The notes under the pieces were generated by a model, which was not told where the DNA came from, did not search any database, and worked only from the letters and a program-made list of their open reading frames with translations. From contig NZ_VITY01000003.1 in assembly GCF_007993935.1 (NCBI RefSeq), forward strand, positions 186,001 through 250,000: 64,000 nt of DNA. Reading direction: 5' to 3'. The stretch comes from Bradyrhizobium macuxiense (GTDB lineage Bacteria; Pseudomonadota; Alphaproteobacteria; Rhizobiales; Xanthobacteraceae). Shown piece after piece: positions 8,463-17,487 of the stretch. Made by a program: the position numbers and the translations under genes. The stretch's first letter is position 1. Every line of letters begins with the position of its first letter.

Positions 8463-9071
8463 TCAGGCGGCGTTCAGCCTGCCAGCGGCTTGCAGCGCGC
8501 CTGCGACCGCCTTTTCGCGATGCTCGGGGCCGACCTGGATGCCATCGGCAGGGATGAATTCGAGATTCCTGACCCCGATGAAGCCGAACACGCCGCGCAG
8601 ATAGGTCTCGAGGTGCTCGAGTGCGGCCATCGGCGTGTCGGCGCCGTAGTAGCCGCCGCGCGAGATCGCGATGATGACGCGCTTGTTGCCGGCCAGACCC
8701 TCGACGCCGCCGGCGCCGTATTTGAAGGTCTTGCCCGCGACCACGACGCGATCGATCCAGGCCTTCAGCTGGCTCGGAATGGTGAAATTGTACATCGGAG
8801 CGCCGATCACGACGATGTCGGCGGCGAGGAACTCGTCCAGGACCGCCTGGCCGGTCGCGATGTCGTCGCGCACCGACGGATCGGGGGCTGCGCCCTGGCT
8901 GGCGGCGAGGTGCAGGCCGGAGAGGTGGGCGAGCGGGGTCTGGGTCAGGTCGCGGTAGCTGACGACGAGGCCGGGATTGGCCTGACGCAGCCGCTCGACG
9001 GCGGCGGCGGAGACCTGGCGGCTGACGGAGTGGGGGCCGAGGACCGAGGAATCGATGTGCAGAAGTTTCAT
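8463..9071 (-). CDS. azoR: FMN-dependent NADH-azoreductase
   Basis: A 202-residue flavodoxin-like oxidoreductase of the AzoR family, which reduces quinones and azo compounds with NADH using FMN. It opens [18 protein letters not shown], the FMN phosphate loop. [19 protein letters not shown] and [13 protein letters not shown] are strong family signatures for the flavin- and substrate-binding region. The start chosen is the ATG with AAGGTGA eight bases upstream; an in-frame GTG four codons earlier is less good. It is divergent from an HxlR regulator, a common arrangement for quinone-inducible azoreductases. The gene ends 55 bases from the convergent small membrane-protein gene. Confidence 0.93.
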   Translation of the reverse strand: MKLLHIDSSVLGPHSVSRQVSAAAVERLRQANPGLVVSYRDLTQTPLAHLSGLHLAASQGAAPDPSVRDDIATGQAVLDEFLAADIVVIGAPMYNFTIPSQLKAWIDRVVVAGKTFKYGAGGVEGLAGNKRVIIAISRGGYYGADTPMAALEHLETYLRGVFGFIGVRNLEFIPADGIQVGPEHREKAVAGALQAAGRLNAA

Positions 9072-9170
9072 GGCTGAGGTCACCTTTGGTATAGGTTTGT
9101 AACTGGCGCTATATGAGTGACCGCCCTAAATCTCCGCAAGAACGCACATTTTTGAAACCCGAGCACACCG

Positions 9171-9572
9171 ATGAGACCTGAGAACATTGATGTAACTGGT
9201 CTGCCGCCGCGGCCCAGTCCCGACCACAGCGATTGCCGCGCGGTGGCCTCCGTGCTGGCGCGGGTCGGCGACAAATGGAGCGTGTTCGTGATCATGATGC
9301 TGATCGACGGGCCGAAGCGGTTCAACGAATTGAAGCGCATGATCAATGGCATCTCGCAGCGGATGCTGACGCTCACGCTGCGCGGCCTGGAGCGCGACGG
9401 GCTGGTGACCCGTACGGTGTTCCCGACCATCCCGCCGCGGGTCGACTATGAGCTGACCGATCTTGGCCGCGGGCTGGCAGAGCCGGTGAAGGCGCTCGGC
9501 CAGTGGGCGTTCACGCATCTGCCGGAGATCGAAGGCGCGCGGAACGACTTCGATACGCGCAATGCGGAGTGA
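9171..9572 (+). CDS. HxlR-family transcriptional regulator
   Basis: A 133-residue HxlR winged-helix regulator. Key stretches are SDCRAVASVLARVGDKWSVF, carrying the conserved cysteine (about residue 22) and the GDKW motif, the recognition helix region (INGISQRMLTLTLRGLERDG) and the wing VFPTIPPRVDYELTDLG. This is closer to the minimal HxlR/YtcD type than the regulator at 6.6-7.1 kb. It is divergent from the azoreductase, with a 99-base gap that should hold both promoters; I could not pick out one clear operator palindrome there. Cysteine-based sensing of quinones or electrophiles is likely from the family but not shown. Confidence 0.92.
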   Translation: MRPENIDVTGLPPRPSPDHSDCRAVASVLARVGDKWSVFVIMMLIDGPKRFNELKRMINGISQRMLTLTLRGLERDGLVTRTVFPTIPPRVDYELTDLGRGLAEPVKALGQWAFTHLPEIEGARNDFDTRNAE

Positions 9573-9604
9573 TTTGCAGCATCAGCGCATTGAGACAACG
9601 GACC

Positions 9605-9703
9605 CGTCACCCTGAGGAGCCGCGAAGCGGCGTCTCGAAGGGTCGACGGCCACAGTCGGGCCGTGCATCCTTCGAGACGCGCTGCGCGCTCCTCAGGATG
9701 ACG
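9605..9703. repeat. intergenic inverted-repeat element
   Basis: CGTCACCCTGAGG (9605-9617) pairs with CCTCAGGATGACG (9691-9703), and the inner TCTCGAAGG pairs with CCTTCGAGA. It lies between the convergent HxlR and dprA genes, where it could also end transcription in both directions. It belongs to the same general class as the other intergenic palindromes in this window. Confidence 0.75.
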
Positions 9704-9733
9704 GCGCGAGATTTCGCGAGCCACCATCGCCGG

Positions 9734-10849
9734 CTAAATCATCGACACCAGCCCGCCGCCGTGACGCTCCAGCTTGCCCGCCAATTCAAGCTCCAGCAGC
9801 ACGGCGCGGACGACGGCGGGTGAGACGTCCGCCATCCGGATCAGGTCGTCGAGGCTGATCGGGCTCGGCCCGAGCAGATTGATGATGCGGGCGCGGTCGC
9901 CGCCATCTGTGGCAAAGTCCAGCGGCTCGTCGTCTTCGCGCGCGGCGAGCATGATCGGCCGCTCCATGATCGGCGTCACCGCGCTGATGACGTCGGCAGC
10001 TTCGGTGACCAGTGTGGCACCTTGCTTGATCAAATCGTTGGCGCCGGCGGCGCGCGGATCGATCGGCGAGCCCGGCACCGCGAACACCTCGCGGCCCTGT
10101 TCGGCCGCCATCCGCGCCGTGATCAGCGAGCCGGAGCGATGCGCAGCCTCCACGATCACGACGCCGAGCGAGGCGCCCGAGATCAGCCGGTTGCGGCGGG
10201 GAAAGTCGTGCGCTCGCGGCACGTGGCCGAGCGGCATTTCCGAGATCGCCGCGCCGCGCGCGAGCAGGGCGGCCAGCAGATCCTCGTGCTCCGGCGGGTA
10301 GATGCGGTCGTGGCCGCCGGCGAGCACGGCGACCGTGCCGCTGGCGACGGTGGCGCGATGCGCCGCCTGGTCGATGCCGCGGGCAAGCCCCGAGATCACG
10401 ACAAAGCCGGCATCGCCGAGATCGCGCGCGAGCTGGCCTGCAAATTTCAGCCCGGCGCCGGAGGCATTGCGCGAGCCGACGATCGCGATCATCGGGCGCA
10501 TCAGACTGTCGCGTTCACCGCGCACGCCGAGCAGCGGCGGCGCGTCGTCGATGGTGGCGAGCCGCGCCGGATAATGCGCTTCTTCCGGCGCGACGAGATC
10601 GATGCCGAACCTGCGACAGGCCGCGAGCTCCGCAGCGGCGTCGGCCTCGCTGCAGATGCGCGAGGAGCCCGAAGCGCCGCCGCGCCGCGCGAGATCCGGC
10701 AGGCGCTCCAGCGCCTGCGCCGCATCGCCAAAATGGCGGAGCAGCGATGCAAAGGTGCGTGGGCCGACATTGTCGGAGCGGATCAACCGCAGGCGGTTGA
10801 GCCGTTCGGCGTCGGTGAGTTTTGTGGCGTTGGGGGATCGGTCATGCAT
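9734..10849 (-). CDS. dprA: DNA-processing protein DprA
   Basis: A 371-residue DprA/Smf protein, which binds single-stranded DNA and loads RecA in transformation and recombination. An N-terminal helical SAM-like region ([20 protein letters not shown]) precedes the Rossmann DNA-binding core with [19 protein letters not shown] and [11 protein letters not shown], and a C-terminal winged helix follows ([20 protein letters not shown], about 310-371). The ATG chosen is seven codons inside a TTG-started frame; neither start has a strong ribosome site. In related genomes it lies between plsY and topA; here an amidase lies on the plsY side and the HxlR/oxidoreductase modules on the topA side. Confidence 0.95.
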   Translation of the reverse strand: MHDRSPNATKLTDAERLNRLRLIRSDNVGPRTFASLLRHFGDAAQALERLPDLARRGGASGSSRICSEADAAAELAACRRFGIDLVAPEEAHYPARLATIDDAPPLLGVRGERDSLMRPMIAIVGSRNASGAGLKFAGQLARDLGDAGFVVISGLARGIDQAAHRATVASGTVAVLAGGHDRIYPPEHEDLLAALLARGAAISEMPLGHVPRAHDFPRRNRLISGASLGVVIVEAAHRSGSLITARMAAEQGREVFAVPGSPIDPRAAGANDLIKQGATLVTEAADVISAVTPIMERPIMLAAREDDEPLDFATDGGDRARIINLLGPSPISLDDLIRMADVSPAVVRAVLLELELAGKLERHGGGLVSMI

Positions 10850-10952
10850 GCGGGGTGCAGCTTCGCCCAACCTGAGATTGTGATCAACTGCGACATTGGC
10901 GCAGCGCGGCGCAACGCGCTAAAAGCAGCCGCCAATGCCAGGGAAGCCGCCC

Positions 10953-12191
10953 ATGATCTCACTTGCCGACCTCCAAGCGCGTATCGAGCAGGGCGCGTTG
11001 TCGCCTGAAGCGGCCATCGGCCAATCGCTGCAGGCGATCGGTGCGCAAGACAGGGCGATCGGCGCCTTTGTCCGCCATGACGCGTCGGCGCGCGCGCAAG
11101 CTGCCGGGCCGTTGCGCGGTATTGCAGTCGGTATCAAGGACATCATCGATACCGCCGATTTCCCGACCGAGATGGGCGCTGCGATCTATCGCGGCCATCA
11201 GCCGCGCGCCGATGCGCCGGTCGTGATGGCGCTGAAGCAGGCCGGCGCCACCATCATCGGCAAGACCACGACGACCGCGTTCGCGGCGAACGATCCGACC
11301 GCGACGCTCAATCCGCACAATCATGCGCACACGCCGGGCGGCTCGTCGTCGGGCTCGGCGGCCGCGGTCGCCGCCGGGATGATCCCGCTGGCGCTCGGCA
11401 CGCAGACCGGCGGCTCGGTAATCCGGCCGGCCTCGTTCTGCGGCGTCGCCGCGATCAAGCCGAGCTACCGGCTGCTGCCGACCGTCGGCGTGAAGTGTTT
11501 TTCGTGGACGCTCGATACGGTGGGGCTGTTCGGCGCCGGCGTGCGCGACGTCGCGCTGGGGCTGGCTGCGATGACGAGGCGGTCTGACCTCGTGGTGCCA
11601 TCGCAACTCGCGGCGCCGCGCATCGGCGTGGTGACGCAGGCCTTCGCCGGCGCGCCTGAACCATCCGGCGCGGAGGCGTTGCAGAGGGCCGCGCGCGCCG
11701 CGGAGCAGGCGGGCGCGACGGTGCGCGAGATTGCGGTGCCTGACGTCATCGCCGAGGCGTGGCGGATCCATCCTGACGTGCAGGAGTTCGAGGCGCACCA
11801 GTCGCTCGCCTGGGAATACCGGCAGAACTACGATGCGATGCCGCCGCTGCTGCGCGGCCGGCTCGACGAGAGCAAGGGCGGCACACCGGCCGAATACGAC
11901 GCGGCGATCGATGTCACGCTGCGCGCGCGCCAGGCGCTGGCCACCGTTCTCGCCGAGGTCGACGTGCTGCTGACGCTGTCGGCGCCGGGCGCCGCGCCGA
12001 AGGGCCTGACGTCAACCGGCGATCCTCGTTACAACCGGCTCTGGACCTTGATGGGCGTGCCCTGCGTCAACGTGCCGACCCTGACCGCCGAGGGCGGATT
12101 GCCTGTCGGCGTCACGGTGATCGCGGGCTTCGGCGATGACGCGAAGGCGCTGGCGGCGGCGAGCTTTGTCGAGGATGCGCTGAGGGAATGA
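10953..12191 (+). CDS. amidase (amidase-signature family)
   Basis: A 412-residue member of the amidase-signature family, which hydrolyses amide bonds with a Ser-cisSer-Lys triad. The lysine is in GIAVGIKDIID (about residue 61); the serines are in TPGGSSSGSAAAVAAGM and GTQTGGSVIRPASFCG, the last giving the nucleophile. It is shorter than GatA and lacks its C-terminal features, so it is a general amidase rather than a second GatA. The ATG is chosen because AGGGAAG lies about eight bases before it; another ATG six codons upstream has no such site. It is divergent from dprA and convergent with plsY. The substrate is unknown. Confidence 0.9.
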   Translation: MISLADLQARIEQGALSPEAAIGQSLQAIGAQDRAIGAFVRHDASARAQAAGPLRGIAVGIKDIIDTADFPTEMGAAIYRGHQPRADAPVVMALKQAGATIIGKTTTTAFAANDPTATLNPHNHAHTPGGSSSGSAAAVAAGMIPLALGTQTGGSVIRPASFCGVAAIKPSYRLLPTVGVKCFSWTLDTVGLFGAGVRDVALGLAAMTRRSDLVVPSQLAAPRIGVVTQAFAGAPEPSGAEALQRAARAAEQAGATVREIAVPDVIAEAWRIHPDVQEFEAHQSLAWEYRQNYDAMPPLLRGRLDESKGGTPAEYDAAIDVTLRARQALATVLAEVDVLLTLSAPGAAPKGLTSTGDPRYNRLWTLMGVPCVNVPTLTAEGGLPVGVTVIAGFGDDAKALAAASFVEDALRE

Positions 12192-12196
12192 TCACC

Positions 12197-12270
12197 GTCG
12201 TTCCGGGGCGCGAAGCGAACCCGGAACCTCGAGATTCCGGGTTCGATGCTGCGCATCGCCCCGGAATGAC
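12197..12270. repeat. intergenic palindrome between convergent genes
   Basis: The arms GTCGTTCCGGGGCG and CGCCCCGGAATGAC pair, as do the inner arms GAACCCGGAA and TTCCGGGTTC. It fills the 82-base gap between the amidase and plsY stop codons, so it could serve as a two-way terminator. The sequence is typical of a widely dispersed Bradyrhizobium intergenic palindrome. Confidence 0.75.
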
Positions 12271-12273
12271 CAG

Positions 12274-12870
12274 CTATCTCTTCTCGCCGATCTTGCCTTC
12301 GGTGCCGGCCTGCAGGCGCTGGATGTTCTCGCGGTGCTTGTAGAACAACAGCAGCGTCAGCACGACGAACAGCGAGGCCAGTGCGTTATGGCCGAACCAC
12401 CACAGGAACAGCGGCGTCACGAATGCGGCGATCAGCGCCGACAGTGACGAGTAGCGTGTGGTGTAGGCGGTGCCGAGCCAGATCACGGCAAAGATCAGCG
12501 CCGCCGGCCAGAACAGGCCGAGCAGCACGCCGAGATAGGTCGCGACACCCTTGCCGCCGCGAAAGTTGAGCCAGACCGGGAAGAGGTGGCCGAGGAAGGC
12601 ACCCAGCGCCGCCAGCATTGCCGCGTTCGGGCCGTCGATCGTCCCCGCGATGATGACGGCAACCGTGCCCTTCAGCATGTCGCCGATCAGTGTCGCCGCG
12701 GCGAGGCCCTTGCGGCCGGTGCGCAGCACGTTGGTGGCGCCGATATTGCCGGAGCCGATTGTGCGCAGATCCTGCGTGCCGGCGAGCCTGGTGAGGATCA
12801 TGCCGAACGGGATCGAGCCCAGGAGATAGCCGATCAGCAAGGCGACCGGCAGCATCGCATCAGCAGACAT
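12274..12870 (-). CDS. plsY: glycerol-3-phosphate acyltransferase PlsY
   Basis: A 198-residue inner-membrane acyltransferase that transfers the acyl group of acyl-phosphate to glycerol-3-phosphate, the first step of phospholipid synthesis. The three PlsY loop motifs are visible: [24 protein letters not shown] and [13 protein letters not shown], set among five to seven hydrophobic segments. The ATG is chosen because GGGAG lies nine bases upstream; an in-frame TTG eleven codons earlier is unlikely. Length and topology are normal. It is on the same strand as dprA but separated from it by the opposite-strand amidase gene. Confidence 0.95.
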   Translation of the reverse strand: MSADAMLPVALLIGYLLGSIPFGMILTRLAGTQDLRTIGSGNIGATNVLRTGRKGLAAATLIGDMLKGTVAVIIAGTIDGPNAAMLAALGAFLGHLFPVWLNFRGGKGVATYLGVLLGLFWPAALIFAVIWLGTAYTTRYSSLSALIAAFVTPLFLWWFGHNALASLFVVLTLLLFYKHRENIQRLQAGTEGKIGEKR

Positions 12871-12975
12871 CGCGGCGGCTCCCTGCACGGTCGGTCCGGT
12901 CAAATTTGGACGAATCCGTCAATGAAATATTAACCATCAATCCGCACCATTCCCGTGGAAATGAGGGAGCTTATC

Positions 12976-13083
12976 ATGGCTTCTGTTCGCAGGCGGCTGG
13001 AGCAGGTTTTCTTTGTCGTTTACGTCGCGGCCATTGTCGTTGGAACGACGATGGAGGCGATGTCGCAACTCGCGGCGCGTTAG
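12976..13083 (+). CDS. 35-residue putative membrane micro-protein
   Basis: A short frame opening MASVRRRLEQ, with a basic N-terminus and one hydrophobic segment (VFFVVYVAAIVVGTTM, about residues 11-26), ending MSQLAAR. GAGGGAG lies eight to nine bases before the ATG. The positively charged N-terminus and single helix suit a small inner-membrane protein. It sits between the divergent plsY start and the 3' end of pyrC'. No homologue is known to me and the frame is short, so support is moderate. Confidence 0.5.
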   Translation: MASVRRRLEQVFFVVYVAAIVVGTTMEAMSQLAAR

Positions 13084-13097
13084 GTTCCACTCCAAGA

Positions 13098-14408
13098 TCA
13101 GACGTGTTCGTACACGGTGCGTCCGCCGACGATGGTCCGCGTCACGCGGCCGGAGAAGCGGGCGTCGTCGAACGGCGTATTCTTGCACAGCGATTTGAGA
13201 TCGTCGCGATCGAGCACCCAGGGGGTGTCGGCGTCGATCACGATCACGTCGGCCGGCGCTCCGGCGCGCAGCGTGCCGCCCGGCAGGCCGAGCAGTTCGG
13301 CCGGCCGCGTCGACATCGCCCGGATCAGCGTCTTGAAGTCCATCTCGCCGTTGTGGATCAGCCGTAGCGCCGCCGGCAGCATGGTCTGCAGGCCGACTGC
13401 GCCGCTCGCCGCTTCCGCGAACGGCAGCCGCTTGACCTCGACGTCCTGCGGATTGTGATCGCTCATCACGACGTCGATCAGCCCGGAGGCGAGGGCGGCG
13501 ACCAGCGCCTTGCGGTCCTCCTCGGTGCGCAGCGGCGGTGCCAGCTTCAGGAAGGTGCGGTAGGGGCCGATGTCGTTCTCGTTCAAGGTCACGTGGTTGA
13601 TCGAGACCGAGGCCGAGACGTTGTGGCCGGCGTCGCGGGCGCGCTTGAGGATCTCCAGCGACTCGGTCGAGGTCAGCGACGCTGCGTGATAGCGTCCGCC
13701 GGTCAGCCCGGCGAGCCGCATGTCGCGCTCGAGCATGATCGACTCGGCGGCGGTCGGAATGCCGGCGAGGCCGAGCCTAGTGGCGAACTCGCCTTCGTTC
13801 ATCACGCCTTCGCCGACCAGATGCGGGTCCTCGGTGTGATGCACGATCAGCGCGTCGAAATCGCGGGCGTAGGTCAGCGCGCGCCGCATCACCTGGGCGT
13901 TGGTGACGCTGCGGTCGCCGTCGGTGAAGGCGACCGCGCCGGCGGCCTTGAGCAGGCCGATCTCGGTCATCTCCTGGCCCTGCATGCCCTTGGTCAGCGC
14001 CGCCATCGGGTGGATGTTGACGATCGCGGTGTCGCGGGCGCGGCGCAGCACGAAGTCGACGGTCGCCGAATTGTCGATCACCGGCGAGGTGTCGGGCTGG
14101 CAGATGATGGTGGTGATGCCGCCGGCGGCCGCGGCCTGGCTAGCGGAGGCGAAGGTCTCGCGATGGCTGGCGCCGGGTTCACCGACGAAGGCGCGCATGT
14201 CGATCAGGCCGGGGGCCACGATCTTGCCGGCGCAATTGACGATGTCGGTGCCTTCGGGGACGCCGGCGGCGCCGATGCCGCGCTTGGCGTCACGGATCAC
14301 GCCGTCGGCGATCAGGACATCGCCCGGACCGTCGAAGTCGCGCGACGGATCGATGACGCGGGCGTTGGCGAGCAGGATGGGGCGGCGGTCGGTCAGCATC
14401 GGTCTCAC
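13098..14408 (-). CDS. pyrC': PyrC', dihydroorotase-like protein lacking metal ligands
   Basis: A 436-residue class I dihydroorotase homologue directly downstream of pyrB, overlapping it by four bases (GTGA: GTG start over TGA stop). The fold is clear ([14 protein letters not shown], then [20 protein letters not shown], and VMSDHNPQD near the end). However, the HxH pair that should follow IDM is RAF (residues 72-74), and the His expected in the later YHxxHxS motif is gone ([10 protein letters not shown]). Such PyrC' proteins are known in Pseudomonas as non-catalytic partners needed for aspartate carbamoyltransferase assembly. I infer the same role here, with an active dihydroorotase elsewhere in the genome. 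A later ATG three codons in is also possible. Confidence 0.88.
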   Translation of the reverse strand: MRPMLTDRRPILLANARVIDPSRDFDGPGDVLIADGVIRDAKRGIGAAGVPEGTDIVNCAGKIVAPGLIDMRAFVGEPGASHRETFASASQAAAAGGITTIICQPDTSPVIDNSATVDFVLRRARDTAIVNIHPMAALTKGMQGQEMTEIGLLKAAGAVAFTDGDRSVTNAQVMRRALTYARDFDALIVHHTEDPHLVGEGVMNEGEFATRLGLAGIPTAAESIMLERDMRLAGLTGGRYHAASLTSTESLEILKRARDAGHNVSASVSINHVTLNENDIGPYRTFLKLAPPLRTEEDRKALVAALASGLIDVVMSDHNPQDVEVKRLPFAEAASGAVGLQTMLPAALRLIHNGEMDFKTLIRAMSTRPAELLGLPGGTLRAGAPADVIVIDADTPWVLDRDDLKSLCKNTPFDDARFSGRVTRTIVGGRTVYEHV

Positions 14409-15358
14409 GCGTTCGGCAGGTTGCGGGCGAGCGCTTCCAGCACCGCCATGCGCACTGCCACACCCATTTCAACTTGTTCACGGATCAGCGATTGCGCGCC
14501 GTCGGCGACGAAGGTGTCGATCTCGACACCGCGGTTCATCGGGCCCGGATGCATCACCAGCGCATCCGGCTTGGCATAGCCGAGCTTCTTCTGGTCGAGG
14601 CCGAAATAATGGAAATATTCGCCCGACGACGGCACGAAGGAGCCGTTCATGCGCTCGCGCTGCAGCCGCAGCATCATCACGATGTCGGCGCCGTTCAGCC
14701 CCTCGCGCATGTCGCGCGCGACCTCGACGCCCATCCGCTCGATCCCGGGCGGCAGCAGCGTGGAGGGCGCCACGACGCGGACGCGGGCGCCCATCGTGTT
14801 GAGCAGGAAGATGTTGGAGCGCGCCACGCGCGAATGCAGCACGTCGCCGCAGATCGCGATCGTCAGCCCCTCGAGCCGGCCCTTGTTGCGGCGGATCGTC
14901 AGCGCGTCGAGCAGCGCCTGGGTCGGGTGCTCGTGGCTGCCGTCGCCGGCATTGATCACGGAACCGTCAACCTTGCGCGCCAAGAGCTCGACCGCGCCGG
15001 AGGCGTGGTGGCGCACCACCAGGATGTCGGGGTGCATCGCGTTCAGCGTCACCGCGGTGTCCATCAAGGTCTCGCCCTTGCGGGTCGACATCGATGACAC
15101 CGACATGTTCATGACGTCGGCGCCCAGGCGTTTTCCGGCGATCTCGAACGAGGACTGGGTCCGGGTCGAGGCCTCGAAGAACAGATTGACCTGGGTGCGG
15201 CCGCGCAGACTGGCGCGTTTCTTGTCGACCTGGCGGTTGAGCTCGACATACTCCTCGGAGAGGTCGAGCAGGCCCGTGATGTCGTCAGCGGAAAGGCCCT
15301 CAATGCCCAGCAGATGCCGGTGACCGAGGACAAAAGTCGATTTCAATGATGGGGTCAT
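14405..15358 (-). CDS. pyrB: aspartate carbamoyltransferase catalytic subunit
   Basis: A 317-residue PyrB that joins carbamoyl phosphate and aspartate in pyrimidine synthesis. The carbamoyl-phosphate loop is [20 protein letters not shown], the second signature is [18 protein letters not shown], and [12 protein letters not shown] is near the end. A longer open frame upstream (to 15607) has no family-like sequence, so the ATG at 15358 is used, giving the usual length. No strong ribosome site is visible. It is the first gene of a two-gene operon with pyrC', with a four-base stop/start overlap suggesting coupled translation and subunit assembly. Confidence 0.95.
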   Translation of the reverse strand: MTPSLKSTFVLGHRHLLGIEGLSADDITGLLDLSEEYVELNRQVDKKRASLRGRTQVNLFFEASTRTQSSFEIAGKRLGADVMNMSVSSMSTRKGETLMDTAVTLNAMHPDILVVRHHASGAVELLARKVDGSVINAGDGSHEHPTQALLDALTIRRNKGRLEGLTIAICGDVLHSRVARSNIFLLNTMGARVRVVAPSTLLPPGIERMGVEVARDMREGLNGADIVMMLRLQRERMNGSFVPSSGEYFHYFGLDQKKLGYAKPDALVMHPGPMNRGVEIDTFVADGAQSLIREQVEMGVAVRMAVLEALARNLPNA

Positions 15359-15561
15359 TAAAGCCAGAGCTATAGGCGCGGATGGCCGGTGGGGCAAGCG
15401 CGAAGAGGGGCCAGATGAGTTTTCCCCGAGTAAGATGTGGCCGCCCCCCGGCCGCCATTCCCGGGCTTGCGGCGGGCCGGCGATGGCTTGCTTTTGCTGG
15501 TCCTTCCGGAACAAGACGTGGACGGCCGGGACCAGCCCGGCGGCTGCGCCGGAGCGAGAGC

Positions 15562-16317
15562 TTGAAAATTGTCGTGATCCTCGCCGCTGTTGCGGGCTTG
15601 GTCTCACCGGTCCTCGCCCAGGGCCTTCAGGGCCTTCCTGGCGACTTCGCGTTCCTGCGCGACATCGATCCGACCATCATCCAGGACATTCGCTACGCCG
15701 GCGCGAACAACTTCATGGGCCGGCCGATCGCCGGCTATGACGCGGCGGAATGCGTGGTGAAGCGGGACGTCGGGCTTCGCCTCAAGGCCGTGCAGCGGGA
15801 ACTGGCGCGACAAAGACTGTCGCTGAAGATGTTCGATTGCTACCGGCCGGCCCGCGCGGTCGCCGACATGGTGGCGTGGTCGCGGAACGGCAAGGAGACC
15901 GCCGCCGAGCGGCGCTACAACCCGGCGTTCGCGAAGGCGGATTTGTTCCGCCTCGGCTATATCGCCACCCATTCCGGCCATTCGACCGGCGCCGCGGTCG
16001 ATCTCACGCTGGTCGATCTTGGCGCCGACAATTCGCGCAAGTTCGATCCGGCCAAGGACTATGCCGACTGCACTGCGCCGGTCGCCGCGCGCGCCCCGGA
16101 AGGCAGCGTCGACATGGGCACCGGCTATGACTGTTCCGACGTCAAGGCCCACACTACTGCGGGCTCGATCACGCCGGCGCAGAGGCGCTGGCGGAGCATG
16201 CTGGTCGCGGCCATGGCCCGGCAGGGCTTCGTGAACTATTCCAAGGAATGGTGGCACTTCTCGCGGCCTGAAGCGGGCGGGACCGCCTACGATTTCCCGA
16301 TTTCGCGGGCGCGCTAG
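15562..16317 (+). CDS. VanX/DdpX-like D-Ala-D-Ala dipeptidase, exported
   Basis: A 251-residue zinc peptidase of family M15. It has a signal peptide ([19 protein letters not shown]) and the metal/catalytic motifs [14 protein letters not shown] (HxxGxxxD type, about residue 138) and KEWWHFS (catalytic Glu and third zinc His, about 232). Such enzymes cut D-Ala-D-Ala or related dipeptides; the exported, chromosomal type usually serves peptidoglycan turnover rather than vancomycin resistance. The start is TTG with GGAG seven bases upstream; the frame is open for another 60 codons before it but without signal-peptide character. The four cysteines present (FDCYRPAR among them) fit a periplasmic site. 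Confidence 0.88.
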   Translation: MKIVVILAAVAGLVSPVLAQGLQGLPGDFAFLRDIDPTIIQDIRYAGANNFMGRPIAGYDAAECVVKRDVGLRLKAVQRELARQRLSLKMFDCYRPARAVADMVAWSRNGKETAAERRYNPAFAKADLFRLGYIATHSGHSTGAAVDLTLVDLGADNSRKFDPAKDYADCTAPVAARAPEGSVDMGTGYDCSDVKAHTTAGSITPAQRRWRSMLVAAMARQGFVNYSKEWWHFSRPEAGGTAYDFPISRAR

Positions 16318-16447
16318 CGGAGGATTTTCCTTCAAATTCGAGACACCCTGGCAAGACATAACTTGCCATCGCAAAAGTGGCGAAACGCGTATTCAACACT
16401 CCTTAATTGTGGCCGTATGAAGTGGCGGCATTGCGGGAGCACGAAAC

Positions 16448-16861
16448 ATGCGTCTAGCAGCCATTGCGATTGTTGTTGTCGGCGCTGCCGGCATCGCGAT
16501 CTACGATCAATACGACAAGGGCGCGAATTATCAGCGCGTCGAGGCACGCATCAGCGGCGTCAGCGACCAATGCTATCTGGAAAAGGTCGAGCGCAACGTC
16601 ATCACCAAGACGACGTGGACGTCCGACCTGACGCGCTGCGAAGTTGCCGAGCTGTTGCGCAAGGAGCATCCGAAGTGGCAGGGCTATGACCTCAAGCACA
16701 AGATCGAGGTGCGCGTGGTCTATGTCTCGCCGGTCGATGGCGTCTCGCACCAGTCGAGCCTGCAGATGTCCTACTTCCCCAACGGCAAGCCGCTGCGCGC
16801 CGGGGATATTTTTCCGGTGCTTGCCTCCAAGACCAAGGCGGACAAGACGCGCATGATCTGA
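16448..16861 (+). CDS. small exported/membrane-anchored protein, tandem paralogue 1
   Basis: A 137-residue protein with an N-terminal hydrophobic segment (LAAIAIVVVGAAGIAIYDQY) that is probably a membrane anchor. The body shares with the next gene the stretches DQCYLEK, two cysteines about 25 residues apart, HPKWQGYDLKHKIEVR, YVSPVDG and AGDIFPV. The paired cysteines suggest a periplasmic disulfide. GGGAG is upstream of the ATG. I do not recognise a named family; the VYVSPVDG...H..SLQ pattern suggests a beta-rich fold. The gene is 26 bases before its paralogue and follows the dipeptidase gene, perhaps in one transcription unit. Confidence 0.8.
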   Translation: MRLAAIAIVVVGAAGIAIYDQYDKGANYQRVEARISGVSDQCYLEKVERNVITKTTWTSDLTRCEVAELLRKEHPKWQGYDLKHKIEVRVVYVSPVDGVSHQSSLQMSYFPNGKPLRAGDIFPVLASKTKADKTRMI

Positions 16862-16887
16862 TCGTCGCGGCGGTTCGGGAGCTTATC

Positions 16888-17340
16888 ATGCGTGTCGGCG
16901 TCTACGGGATGATCGCCATCGGCCTTGCCGGCTTCTATGCCTATCGCGAGTTCGACAAGCGAGTGAACTTCCGCCCGATCGACGCCCGCGTCAGCAGCGT
17001 CAAGGAGCAGTGCTATCTGGACAAGACCGAGGGGAATCGGAGTTCGAGCTCCGATCTGCTGCCTTGCGAGATTGCCGAGCTTCTGGCGCGCAACCATCCG
17101 AAGTGGCAAGGCTACGACATCAAGCACAAGATCGAGATCCGATTTGCTTATATCTCGCCGGTGGACGGGGCAGCGCACGAGTCGAACCTGCAGATGGCGG
17201 CATATCCGGACGACCGGCCGCTGCACGCCGGCGACATATTTCCTGTCCAGGCGTCCCGGAGCGACGCCAACAAGACCCGCGCCAACGACTGGCTGGATCG
17301 GCGGCTCGGCCGCCATGCGCCGAAGCATGGCAGCATCTAG
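16888..17340 (+). CDS. small exported/membrane-anchored protein, tandem paralogue 2
   Basis: A 150-residue paralogue of the preceding protein. Shared stretches are EQCYLDK, CEIAELLARNHPKWQGYD, IKHKIEIR, YISPVDG and HAGDIFPVQAS. It also has an N-terminal hydrophobic anchor (VGVYGMIAIGLAGFYAYREF), with a longer basic tail ending GRHAPKHGSI. The two-cysteine spacing is conserved, which supports a shared disulfide and fold. GGGAG lies nine bases before the ATG, within a near-identical GGGAGCTTATC leader also seen before the 12976 micro-gene. Function is unknown; a recent tandem duplication followed by divergence is the simplest reading. Confidence 0.8.
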   Translation: MRVGVYGMIAIGLAGFYAYREFDKRVNFRPIDARVSSVKEQCYLDKTEGNRSSSSDLLPCEIAELLARNHPKWQGYDIKHKIEIRFAYISPVDGAAHESNLQMAAYPDDRPLHAGDIFPVQASRSDANKTRANDWLDRRLGRHAPKHGSI

Positions 17341-17487
17341 CCGGGGGCGAATTTTCCGCTGCCCGGCGCCGGCGCGCGGGCTTATGATCCTCCGATTCCA
17401 CTGCGACACGACTGGCTCGTGACCCCGGCCCGAGTAGACTGGTCGTCCGGGCCGCATGCGCGCAGCGAGCTCATTCCCGAGGAGACC

